From JBBKWQ01 sp037969115 (lineage in GTDB: Bacteria; Actinomycetota; Acidimicrobiia; Acidimicrobiales; Ilumatobacteraceae): a stretch of 28,664 bases of DNA. This document shows, in pieces, positions 1-6,545 of this stretch (position 1 is the stretch's first letter; each line of letters starts with the position of its first letter). The notes beneath the pieces were generated by a model that worked only from the letters and a program-made list of their open reading frames with translations, did no database searches and was not told where the DNA came from. The translations under genes and the position numbers were made by a program. Location: the NCBI GenBank assembly GCA_037969115.1, contig JBBKWQ010000286.1, positions 1 to 28,664 of the forward strand, in the 5' to 3' direction.

Positions 1-1
1 C

Positions 2-1297
2 CGCCAACAGACAGTCCGCGCCGGACTCGGCGCCGCCGGCGTCGCAGCGCTGGTCTCGGTAGGGATCGTGGCGTTCGCAGCGAGGGGTGCCGAGGACGCG
101 TTGGTGTCGAGCTCGGTCCCCGACACCTCCATCGACGAGCCGACGACCGTCGATGTCATCCCGGTCGTGACGACACCGAACGACACGGCTGAGTCGACCG
201 ATTCGACGCTCGACACCGCGACGACGGACGACACGAGCAACTCGTCCGACACAACCGTCCTGCCCGTCGCACCTGACGGTGTGCCCGACGCGATCTACAC
301 CTACGCCGACGACACCGGGATCGAGCAAGACGTGTTCGATCCGGTGACACTCGAGTTGATCGATACGATCCCGTTCGCTTCGGCGCCGAGCGAGGCGCCC
401 GAGCCCGACGCCGTGAGCGCCTCGGGTGCCGTCAATTACGGCCTCCGGACCGACGCCGAGATCCAGTTCGACGACTGTGGCCAGTCGCCGATCGAGATCT
501 GGGTCAACGGCGCCGCTCCAAGTGGTCTCCCGGCGACGATCAACGACCTTGCGGTGTCGCCCGACGGCCGAGTCGGCATCGTCGCTGCGACCGACTGCCC
601 GGTTGATCGCCCCCTCGCCGCCGACTTCGCTCCCGAGGGCTCGTATCCGATCACCGTGTCGACGTTCGACCCCGACCACCCGGACATGCCAGCGCAGACG
701 CTGTTCGAGCTCGACGGTGGCGTCGAGATCGTGCACACGAACTCACTGGTGTTGAGCGACGACGGCTCTTTCCTCATGCTGTCGAGCGTCGACCGCGCAC
801 GGGCGGGGCAGGAGGGAATGTTCGGCTTCACGAAGTTCATCGACGTAGCGACTGGCAACATCGTCGCCAACATCGACCTCCATGCCGGCACCGACGACCT
901 GCCCAGAGGCGACTGCGGTTTTGGCTACATCGACATGGAGTTCGTGTCGTCGACGGCGATTTCGTACGTCGCGATCTGTCCCGACGACGGACTCGCCGTC
1001 GTGATCCACGACCTCGTCACCGGCGAGACCGCAGAGTCCGTGAACCCGCAATACGAGGGACGAACCTACGAGACACTGCCGTCGGCGATCCTCACCGTCG
1101 ATCGCGGGACGTACACGAACCCGGGCTCGGCGTGGTACCTGCTGTGCGCCGAACGGGAGACGTTGCTCGCCGACGGCTCGATCGAGTTCGGATCGCCGAC
1201 GTCGCGCCCCTGCTGGGTCGGCCACAGCAACGAACCGATGAGCGAGATCCCGACCAGATCAGCGGTTGCTGCGGCCAGCTTCGAACCGCTCCCGTGA
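2..1297 (+). CDS. Membrane-anchored extracytoplasmic protein, 5' end cut off by the window edge
   Basis: The frame is open from base 2, so the true start lies outside the window. A GTG at 68 is possible, but it would cut through the hydrophobic segment encoded at about 20-85 (LGAAGVAALVSVGIVAFAA), which looks like a single membrane-spanning helix or signal anchor preceded by Arg. After it comes a Ser/Thr/Asp-rich linker of about 70 residues (encoded at about 110-290), then a globular part with many beta-strand-like stretches (for example DLAVSPDGRVGIVA and SLVLSDDGSFLMLSS) that resembles the blades of a beta-propeller. Several Cys residues in the outer part could form disulfides. The layout of short inner end, one helix, flexible linker and outer sensor-like domain is typical of actinobacterial cell-surface proteins. 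I do not recognise a named family and assign no function. It is convergent with the next gene. Confidence 0.75.
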   Translation, partial: RQQTVRAGLGAAGVAALVSVGIVAFAARGAEDALVSSSVPDTSIDEPTTVDVIPVVTTPNDTAESTDSTLDTATTDDTSNSSDTTVLPVAPDGVPDAIYTYADDTGIEQDVFDPVTLELIDTIPFASAPSEAPEPDAVSASGAVNYGLRTDAEIQFDDCGQSPIEIWVNGAAPSGLPATINDLAVSPDGRVGIVAATDCPVDRPLAADFAPEGSYPITVSTFDPDHPDMPAQTLFELDGGVEIVHTNSLVLSDDGSFLMLSSVDRARAGQEGMFGFTKFIDVATGNIVANIDLHAGTDDLPRGDCGFGYIDMEFVSSTAISYVAICPDDGLAVVIHDLVTGETAESVNPQYEGRTYETLPSAILTVDRGTYTNPGSAWYLLCAERETLLADGSIEFGSPTSRPCWVGHSNEPMSEIPTRSAVAAASFEPLP

Positions 1298-1337
1298 TCA
1301 CGACGCCACCACTCACTACGTCGCGATTTCCGTCATG

Positions 1338-1356
1338 CTCGAGCCCACGGGCCGAG
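1338..1356. terminator. Hairpin between convergent genes, possible bidirectional terminator
   Basis: CTCG-A-GCC-CACG-GGC-CGAG folds into a 7-bp stem with one bulged A and a four-base loop. It lies in the 65-bp gap between the stop codons of two converging genes. There is no T tract, so it would be an imperfect intrinsic terminator. Confidence 0.3.
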
Positions 1357-1362
1357 ACCGGA

Positions 1363-2865
1363 TTACCGAGCGGTTTGTCGGCCCCTGGAACGTTCGGTCA
1401 CGGTGTCGAGGCGTCGGAACGCGGGGCTGGGCAAGGTCGACGGGTCGAGGTCGAGCTGGGCGTCGACGTTGTCTGCAAGCTCCGGGGTGATCGGGCGGAT
1501 CGCGTGGGTGATGAGTCGCAGAGTGTTGACATAGCTGCCGAGTAGGTCGGCGAGTTCGTCGGCGCGTTCAGGTTGACGTGCGAGCTTCCACGGTGCCGTC
1601 GTTTCGATGTGGCGGTTCAGCGCGTCGATTGCATCGACAATGAGTGTGGTCGCTTCTCGCCGGTCGAAATCACCGAGGGCTCGCGCGACGATGGCTGGGA
1701 GCTCGGTGGCACCGGCGAGAGGTTCGCGATCGGTCGGGATGCTCGTGATCGATTGGTGACGGTGTCGAAGGGCGGCGATGCGGTTGACCGCGTTGCCGAG
1801 TCCGTTCGCAAGATCGTCGTTGGCCCGGTCCACGAGTCGTTGCGTGGTGAAGTCGGTGTCGTTGGTGGACGCGATGTCTCGAGCGATCCACCAACGCAAC
1901 GCGTCGGCCCCGTAGTCCGCGACGAGATCGATGGGTGATTGGCCCCCTCCGGCAGATTTGGACAGCTTCGTGCCGTTGACGGTGAGGTAGGGGTGGACGT
2001 GTATGCGCGTCGGGATCGGCTCGCCTGCCGAGAGCAGGAATGCGGGCCAATAGACGGCATGGAAGCGGGTGATGCCTTTGCCGACGACGTGCACGCGGTG
2101 GGCGGAACTACGCCACCACCTGTCGTAGTCGGCGCCGTCGCTTCCGTAGTCGAGTGCGCTGATGTAATTGGTGAGAGCGTCGAACCAGACGTAGATCACC
2201 TGTGTCGGATCGTCGGGAACAGGGATCCCCCAACCCCGAGCGCGTTCGATTGAACGCGAGACACTGATGTCGCGGACACCGCCGCTCAAGAACGCCAGAA
2301 TCTCGTTTCGGAACGGAGCGGGATCGATCTGAATTTCGTCGCTGTCGATCAACTCGGCGAGTCGTTCGCCGTATCGCGAGAGCCGGAAGAACCAGTTCGC
2401 CTCGACGACACGCTCGAGAGGTGTGTCGTGTTCGGGACAGTGACCGTCGTCGAGTTCGTCTGGGTCGTAGAACTGTTCGCATCCAACGCAGTAGAAGCCT
2501 TCGTAGTCCCGCCGATAGAGGTCGTCGTTGTCTGCACAGGCGCGCCACAGTCGTTCGACCGCCGGTCGATGCCGAGGGTCCGTGCTGGTCTGAATGAAGT
2601 CGTCGAAGCTGATTGCCAAAGGCTCGGGTAGCTCAGCGAACCGTTCCGCATGGCGATCGACGAACTCCTGGGTCCGCTCACCGGCCGCTTCGGCTGCGAG
2701 CACATTCTTGAGGGAATAGTCGTCCGTCCCACCGATGAACCGAACCGGCTCGCCCAGCGACCGACGAGCGCGCGCAGCGAGGTCGGCTTCGATCAGTTCG
2801 AAGGCGTAGCCGAGGTGGGGCGTGGCGTTGACGTAGGGGATCGCCACCGTGATGAACGTGGACAT
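1363..2865 (-). CDS. metG: Methionyl-tRNA synthetase, variant type
   Basis: Class I aminoacyl-tRNA synthetase of 500 residues, predicted to charge tRNA-Met with methionine in the cytoplasm. Visible are the HIGH-type motif HLGY (17-20) in the PYVNATPHLGY context, a connective-peptide zinc knuckle C126-x2-C129 with C143-x2-H146, the WFDALTNY stretch (227-234) typical of MetRS, and the KMSKS-type loop KLSKS (300-304). A helical anticodon-binding region follows from about 340; there is no C-terminal tRNA-binding extension. The start is fixed by an AGGAG site at 2873-2877, 7 bases before ATG. Oddity: the segment that usually reads GTDEHG in single-knuckle MetRSs is GTDDYS here (46-51), so the usual His is absent. 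This points to a divergent subtype, possibly a second MetRS. The gene stands alone behind a structured leader. Family assignment is firm; whether it is the housekeeping enzyme cannot be told from this window. Confidence 0.9.
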   Translation of the reverse strand: MSTFITVAIPYVNATPHLGYAFELIEADLAARARRSLGEPVRFIGGTDDYSLKNVLAAEAAGERTQEFVDRHAERFAELPEPLAISFDDFIQTSTDPRHRPAVERLWRACADNDDLYRRDYEGFYCVGCEQFYDPDELDDGHCPEHDTPLERVVEANWFFRLSRYGERLAELIDSDEIQIDPAPFRNEILAFLSGGVRDISVSRSIERARGWGIPVPDDPTQVIYVWFDALTNYISALDYGSDGADYDRWWRSSAHRVHVVGKGITRFHAVYWPAFLLSAGEPIPTRIHVHPYLTVNGTKLSKSAGGGQSPIDLVADYGADALRWWIARDIASTNDTDFTTQRLVDRANDDLANGLGNAVNRIAALRHRHQSITSIPTDREPLAGATELPAIVARALGDFDRREATTLIVDAIDALNRHIETTAPWKLARQPERADELADLLGSYVNTLRLITHAIRPITPELADNVDAQLDLDPSTLPSPAFRRLDTVTERSRGRQTAR

Positions 2866-2884
2866 GTCGGGACTCCTGTCGGAA

Positions 2885-2989
2885 CGGGACCCCGGTTTCC
2901 CGATCGAGCGATCACTGTCGACCCTCGGGAAGTACCCGGGGGTCGAACGGAAACGCTTACTGTGCGCGCGCCGGCCCCACGAGGGGCCG
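2885..2989 (-). promoter_or_regulatory. Structured 5' leader of the MetRS gene, attenuator-like
   Basis: Three hairpins can be drawn on the MetRS-sense strand. The first (2972-2989) has the 7-bp stem CGGCCCC/GGGGCCG with loop TCGT and directly follows two Met codons of the candidate leader peptide. The second (2918-2946) pairs TCGACCC with GGGTCGA and CGGG with CCCG around one C/A mismatch and a five-base loop. The third (2885-2902) pairs CGGGA with TCCCG about 8 bases upstream of the ribosome-binding site. Stems this dense in a leader are consistent with transcriptional or translational control by ribosome position. That is inference; no T tract or aptamer family is recognised. Confidence 0.45.
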
Positions 2990-3019
2990 CATCATGAAGC
3001 ACCAGAAGATCGAACGCAT
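2957..3019 (-). CDS. Candidate 20-residue leader peptide upstream of the MetRS gene
   Basis: A 20-codon reading frame begins with ATG at 3019 and ends with TAA at 2957, 91 bases before the MetRS start. It contains the run F-W-C-F-M-M-R-P, with two adjacent Met codons immediately before the strongest hairpin of the leader. A TACTCT element ends 6 bases before the ATG, which matches leaderless starts in actinobacteria. A GGGAG also precedes the ATG, but with only one base between, so it is too close to be a normal ribosome-binding site. If translated, slow decoding of the Met codons under Met-tRNA shortage would place a ribosome against the hairpin. The logic resembles amino-acid attenuation, but the peptide also holds single Trp and Cys codons and matches no leader I know. 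Confidence 0.4.
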   Translation of the reverse strand: MRSIFWCFMMRPLVGPARAQ

Positions 3020-3025
3020 GCTCCC

Positions 3026-3031
3026 AGAGTA
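3026..3031 (-). promoter_or_regulatory. Candidate -10 element for the MetRS leader
   Basis: TACTCT on the minus strand fits the TANNNT pattern and lies 6 bases before the leader-peptide ATG, so transcription would start at or very near that ATG. No convincing -35 hexamer is seen at 16-19 bases upstream. Confidence 0.4.
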
Positions 3032-3242
3032 GCGGACGACCGGGCCCGCATGCCCGTCGAATAGTCGTGCGCTTCCGGCGGTTCGCCCGGAAAGGTTCGC
3101 TGCCAGCGCCTCGCCGAAACGCGCGATCCGGCACTTTCGGACTGTCGTGACAACCGGCACGAGGGTGCGAGCAGCTCGACAGCATCCCGACCGTCACGAG
3201 ATCGGCTATCGAGGTCTGCCTCTGGATGCCGATAAGCAGATC

Positions 3243-3707
3243 ATGAACCGCCCGTTCGACAGTCTCGCGGCGTCCAACCGTGGCTCTGCGTTGCTGGTGG
3301 GCGCCGGCGCGGCATGTGGCGCGGCGTTGGCTCTGTCGACCATGTACCTCATGGCTCGGTTCTGGATCGGTCCTTGGCTCGATGCGCTGCCGGAACGCGA
3401 CACAGACATGTTCGGTCGCCCAGAGGGTTGGCTCGTGGCCCTCGCAACGGTCCTGTTCGGGCCACCCTTCGTCGTTCTTGCGGCGTGGCTCGGGACGAAG
3501 CGGGCTCGAACCTACTGGAGTCTCGAACGCAGCCGACCCGGGTTCGTGCGGTTCGCTGTGCTCGCGTTTGCTCTCGGGTTGCTCTCGTTCGGCGGCATGG
3601 ATGCACTTGGCACCGGCGGCACATTGGTCGTGGTGTGTTTGGCAGTGGGATCGGCAGGGTTCGTGGCGTGGATCTCGAGCCGTGCCCGTCCAAGCAAGTC
3701 AGCGTGA
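3243..3707 (+). CDS. Small integral membrane protein of unknown function
   Basis: The product has 154 residues from the ATG at 3243. The frame stays open upstream to 3147, but those 32 codons have far lower third-position GC than the rest, so the internal ATG is preferred; there is no clear ribosome-binding site. Hydrophobic segments at about 15-40, 62-84, 101-117 and 125-145 predict four membrane helices, with a basic segment (KRARTYWSLERSR, 87-99) between helices two and three and a basic C-terminus. I recognise no family and see no catalytic motif. It is followed by the remnant of an opposite-strand VOC gene, with which its last bases overlap, and then by an acyl-CoA ligase gene about 100 bp downstream. 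No functional link to either is evident. Confidence 0.65.
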   Translation: MNRPFDSLAASNRGSALLVGAGAACGAALALSTMYLMARFWIGPWLDALPERDTDMFGRPEGWLVALATVLFGPPFVVLAAWLGTKRARTYWSLERSRPGFVRFAVLAFALGLLSFGGMDALGTGGTLVVVCLAVGSAGFVAWISSRARPSKSA

Positions 3708-3779
3708 CGACAGCACACAGAACTCGTTGCCCTCGGGATCTGCCAGAACGACCCAGACCGATCTGGATCCGTCCGACCA
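3699..3779 (-). pseudogene. C-terminal remnant of a VOC (glyoxalase/bleomycin-resistance) family gene
   Basis: Read on the minus strand, bases 3779 to 3699 encode a stretch ending VWVVLADPEGNEFCVLSSR and a TGA stop. ADPEGNEFCVL is the well-known C-terminal signature of many actinobacterial VOC-superfamily proteins. Directly upstream in the same frame is a TAG (3783-3785), and no VOC-like sequence continues in any frame; instead the start region of the acyl-CoA ligase occupies that DNA. What remains is about 26 codons of what is normally a protein of about 120 residues. It is best read as the scar of a deletion or rearrangement that joined the acyl-CoA ligase gene to the end of a lost gene. 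It should be non-functional. Confidence 0.75.
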
Positions 3780-3810
3780 GGGCTATCGTCGCCGACAAGG
3801 GAGTGAATCG

Positions 3811-5406
3811 GTGCGAGCAACGAACATCGACGAGGCAGTCCGAAGTGCCGCCACACAGCGTCCCGACGCGCTTGCGCTCGCCGACGCACCGAATCGAGAG
3901 GCCATCTTCGAGGGCAATCCGCTTCGACTGACCTGGCGCGAGGTCGACCGTGCCGTCGACAACCTTGCTCGATCGTTGAGCACTGCCGGCGCGGGACCTG
4001 GGGCTCCGGTCGCGATCCAACTCCCGAACATCGCCGAGTTGGTGCTCACCATCCTCGCGTGCGGACGTGCGGGTGCGATCGCGGTGCCCTTTCCGGTGCA
4101 GCACCGGCGCCACGAGCTCGAATACGGGCTGGTCACGTCGGCTGCTCGTGTGATCGTCACGGCGGCACGACCCGACCGTCCAGACCAGCTCGAATCGGTC
4201 GCGGCGGTGGTAGCCGACCTCGACCACGATGTGCATATTGCGACGTTCGGCTCGGCGGCGAGCCCGGGTGGCACGCGTCTGACGGTCGAGACGAGCGGCG
4301 CGGCGTACCAAGGCGAACCGGGCGGCCCTGATGACGTCGTGACCATCTGCTGGACCTCGGGCACCACCGGGACTCCCAAAGGAGTGCCCAGGACCGCTGC
4401 GATGTGGCTCGCCTCGGGACGATTCCAGGTCGCCCAACTCGATCTCACGAGCGACGATCGGATCCTCTGTCCATTCCCCGTCGTCAACATGGCCGGGATC
4501 GGAGGCATGCTCGTCCCCTGGGCCATTGTGGGCGCCGCCCTCTACCTTCATCAGCCGTTGGACCTGCCGGTCTTTCTCGATCAGCTCGCATCCGAAGCGA
4601 TCACCTACACCGTCGCGCCGCCGCCCCTCCTCAACATGTTGTTGTCGAACCAGGCGATGCTCGACGGCGTCGATCTCTCCAGCATCCGCAAGATCTCCTC
4701 CGGCTCTGCGCCGCTCGATCCGTGGATGGTCGAAGGGTGGGACCGGTTGGGGATCGAGATCGTGAACGTCTTCGGTTCCAACGAAGGTGCGGCGATGCTC
4801 TCGACGAAGGCCGCCGTGCCGGACCCTGCAGAACGAGCCCGCTTCTTCCCTCGGCCGACCCATGAAGGTATCGAGGTGCGGCTCGTCGACCTCGACACCG
4901 ACGACGACATCGTCGAGCCCGGCCGCACCGGCGAGCTCCGATTCAGCGGACCGACCGTGTTCGACGGATACCTTCACTCGTCGGGCGACGAGTTCGATGG
5001 CGCCGGCTTCTACCGCACCGGCGACATGTTCGAATGGGTCGCAGCGGCATCGTCCGAACCACGGCTGTTGCGTTTCGTCGACCGGGCGAAAGACATCATC
5101 ATCCGAGGTGGCATGAACGTGTCGGCGGCCGAACTCGAAGGTCTCGTCACCAGCCTCGAGTCGGTCGCAGAATGTGCCGTGGTCGGCTATCCCGATGCGA
5201 CCTTGGGCGAACGCGTCGGCGTCTTCGTCGTTCCGGCGGCGGGTGGCGAACCAACCCTCGACGGCGTGATCGCTCACCTCCGCGAGATCGGCATCGCGAG
5301 CTACAAGCTCCCCGAACGAATCGAGATCGTGACCGCCTTGCCCCGCAACCCCGTCGGCAAGGTCACCAAGACCGACCTCAGGAATCGGTGGATCGATTCG
5401 ACGTGA
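3811..5406 (+). CDS. AMP-forming acyl-CoA synthetase (ANL superfamily)
   Basis: The product has 531 residues from the GTG at 3811, chosen because AAGGGAG lies about 7 bases upstream and the protein then begins where the family does. It should activate a carboxylic acid as acyl-AMP and transfer it to coenzyme A in the cytoplasm. The ANL core motifs are in order: the phosphate-binding loop TSGTTGTPKG (182-191), FGSNEG (321-326) in the adenine-binding A5 position, YRTGD (401-405) with the ribose-binding Asp, the hinge DRAKDIIIRGGMNVSAAELE (424-443), and PRNPVGKVTK (511-520) with the catalytic Lys517. Length is normal for medium-chain or crotonobetaine/carnitine-type ligases, but the substrate cannot be read from sequence. 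It ends in a strong terminator-like hairpin and has no partner genes downstream. The upstream DNA carries a VOC gene scar. Confidence 0.92.
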   Translation: MRATNIDEAVRSAATQRPDALALADAPNREAIFEGNPLRLTWREVDRAVDNLARSLSTAGAGPGAPVAIQLPNIAELVLTILACGRAGAIAVPFPVQHRRHELEYGLVTSAARVIVTAARPDRPDQLESVAAVVADLDHDVHIATFGSAASPGGTRLTVETSGAAYQGEPGGPDDVVTICWTSGTTGTPKGVPRTAAMWLASGRFQVAQLDLTSDDRILCPFPVVNMAGIGGMLVPWAIVGAALYLHQPLDLPVFLDQLASEAITYTVAPPPLLNMLLSNQAMLDGVDLSSIRKISSGSAPLDPWMVEGWDRLGIEIVNVFGSNEGAAMLSTKAAVPDPAERARFFPRPTHEGIEVRLVDLDTDDDIVEPGRTGELRFSGPTVFDGYLHSSGDEFDGAGFYRTGDMFEWVAAASSEPRLLRFVDRAKDIIIRGGMNVSAAELEGLVTSLESVAECAVVGYPDATLGERVGVFVVPAAGGEPTLDGVIAHLREIGIASYKLPERIEIVTALPRNPVGKVTKTDLRNRWIDST

Positions 5407-5459
5407 GCGCCCGGTCGGGCGTCACAGCGCGATGAAGCCCAGCCGTGTGACCGGGCGCT
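5406..5459. terminator. Strong inverted repeat between convergent genes, bidirectional terminator
   Basis: AGCGCCCGGTC (5406-5416) and GACCGGGCGCT (5449-5459) are perfect 11-base inverted repeats. An inner pair GTCACA/TGTGAC offers an alternative or extended fold. The repeat begins on the last base of the acyl-CoA ligase stop codon and lies in the gap before the end of the opposing serine-hydrolase gene. A short TTT follows on the plus strand. Confidence 0.6.
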
Positions 5460-5471
5460 TTCGCCGCCCGA

Positions 5472-6545
5472 TCAGGTGCCGAGATGCTGCTCGATCAGCT
5501 CGGTGATCGGCCACGCCCCGTCCGACGTGTTGGAGATGACGGTGTGGGTGATCTGCAGCGCGGGTTGGTCGACCGATCTGAACGAGACGCCGGCGTCGTA
5601 ACCCTCGAGATAGCGCGAGTGGCGCGCTGGACGGAGCCAGAAGCCGAGCCCGTAGGTCGTCCCTGCCGACGTCTCGCCGCTGGACGGCGTCGTCATGAGC
5701 GCAACCGACTTCGCGGTCACGACGCGCCCGGTCCGAAATGCGTCCCACATCCGATGGACATCGTCGAGGGTCGAGTAGATCCCACCATCTCCGCTGCCTC
5801 GAACGGGGAGGTGGAGGGCGTTCGTCCTGAGACCTGACGGCCAGAGGTATCCGACGGCCGTGTTACCCGGCAGCTCGTCGGTTCGCAAGAACTCGGTGTG
5901 CCGCATGTCCGCGTGGTCGCACACGTGTCGCTGCACGAGTTCGTGGAACGGCGAACCGGTTGCCCGCTCGGCCAGCAGAGCCAGCAGGACGAAGCCGCCG
6001 TTGCAGTAGCTGAACCCGCTGCCGGGATCGAACTTGGACCGGTGCCCGTCCAACACGTCGAGGTAGTCGTCGGTCGTGACGAGTTGGTGTACCGGAATCG
6101 GCATCACGTAGTCGTCGATGGCGTGATCGCCGTCTTCGTCGAGGTAGTCGCCGATTCCCGATCTGTGGCTCAGCAGGTGTTCGACGGTGACCCGCTCGTC
6201 GACGAGATCGAGATCGGAGCCGAGCAGCTCTCGTGCCCTGGTCGCGAGGGCAAGGGTGCCGTCTTCGACGAGACACATCACGGTGAGGGCGGTCAGCCCC
6301 TTGACGGCGCTGGCAATAGCGAACCTCGTCTCGATCGTGTTCGCAACCTCGTGACCACGATCGGCCAGGCCGTACGCATGGTCGATCAGAACCTCGCCGC
6401 GGCGTTCGATCCTGATGACGCCGGAGAAGCTCGCATCCACGGCCGTCCGCTCGATGGCCGTTGCGAGTTCGATCGTGTTCGTATCCATCGGCTCTGCCGA
6501 TCGTGCAGCGTCGGACGGCGGCGCCAGCCGGTCTTCAGCGCTCAT
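5472..6545 (-). CDS. Serine hydrolase of the beta-lactamase/DD-peptidase-like (class C) family
   Basis: The product has 357 residues. The catalytic pair S79-x-x-K82 lies in IASAVKG, the second motif Y180-C-N182 in GFSYCNGG, and the conserved HLLSHRSGIGDY stretch is at 124-134. A Gly-rich segment (SGDGGIYST, 251-259) also fits the family. In place of a C-terminal HTG/KTG there is EGYDAGVSF (314-322), so the third motif is altered. No signal peptide is visible, suggesting a cytoplasmic esterase or peptidase-like role rather than an exported beta-lactamase. The start overlaps the stop of the upstream LuxR gene by ATGA, so the two are translationally coupled; an internal ATG at residue 20 is a possible alternative start. 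Substrate unknown; coupling to a regulator suggests it acts on, or is induced by, the signal that the regulator senses. Confidence 0.85.
   Translation of the reverse strand: MSAEDRLAPPSDAARSAEPMDTNTIELATAIERTAVDASFSGVIRIERRGEVLIDHAYGLADRGHEVANTIETRFAIASAVKGLTALTVMCLVEDGTLALATRARELLGSDLDLVDERVTVEHLLSHRSGIGDYLDEDGDHAIDDYVMPIPVHQLVTTDDYLDVLDGHRSKFDPGSGFSYCNGGFVLLALLAERATGSPFHELVQRHVCDHADMRHTEFLRTDELPGNTAVGYLWPSGLRTNALHLPVRGSGDGGIYSTLDDVHRMWDAFRTGRVVTAKSVALMTTPSSGETSAGTTYGLGFWLRPARHSRYLEGYDAGVSFRSVDQPALQITHTVISNTSDGAWPITELIEQHLGT

Noticed and set aside
1293..1302. Perfect palindrome CGTGATCACG over the stop codon of the first gene
   Set aside because: It has no loop, is only 10 bp, and palindromes of this size occur by chance; no regulatory context.
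2994..3032. 12-codon plus-strand frame opposite the candidate leader peptide
   Set aside because: It has no ribosome-binding site or promoter element, and no plus-strand gene close enough to be led by it.
3349..5277. Very long open frame on the minus strand opposite the acyl-CoA ligase
   Set aside because: It is Arg/Asp/Gly-rich without domains and exists because high third-position GC suppresses stops on the opposite strand; the plus-strand ligase explains the region.
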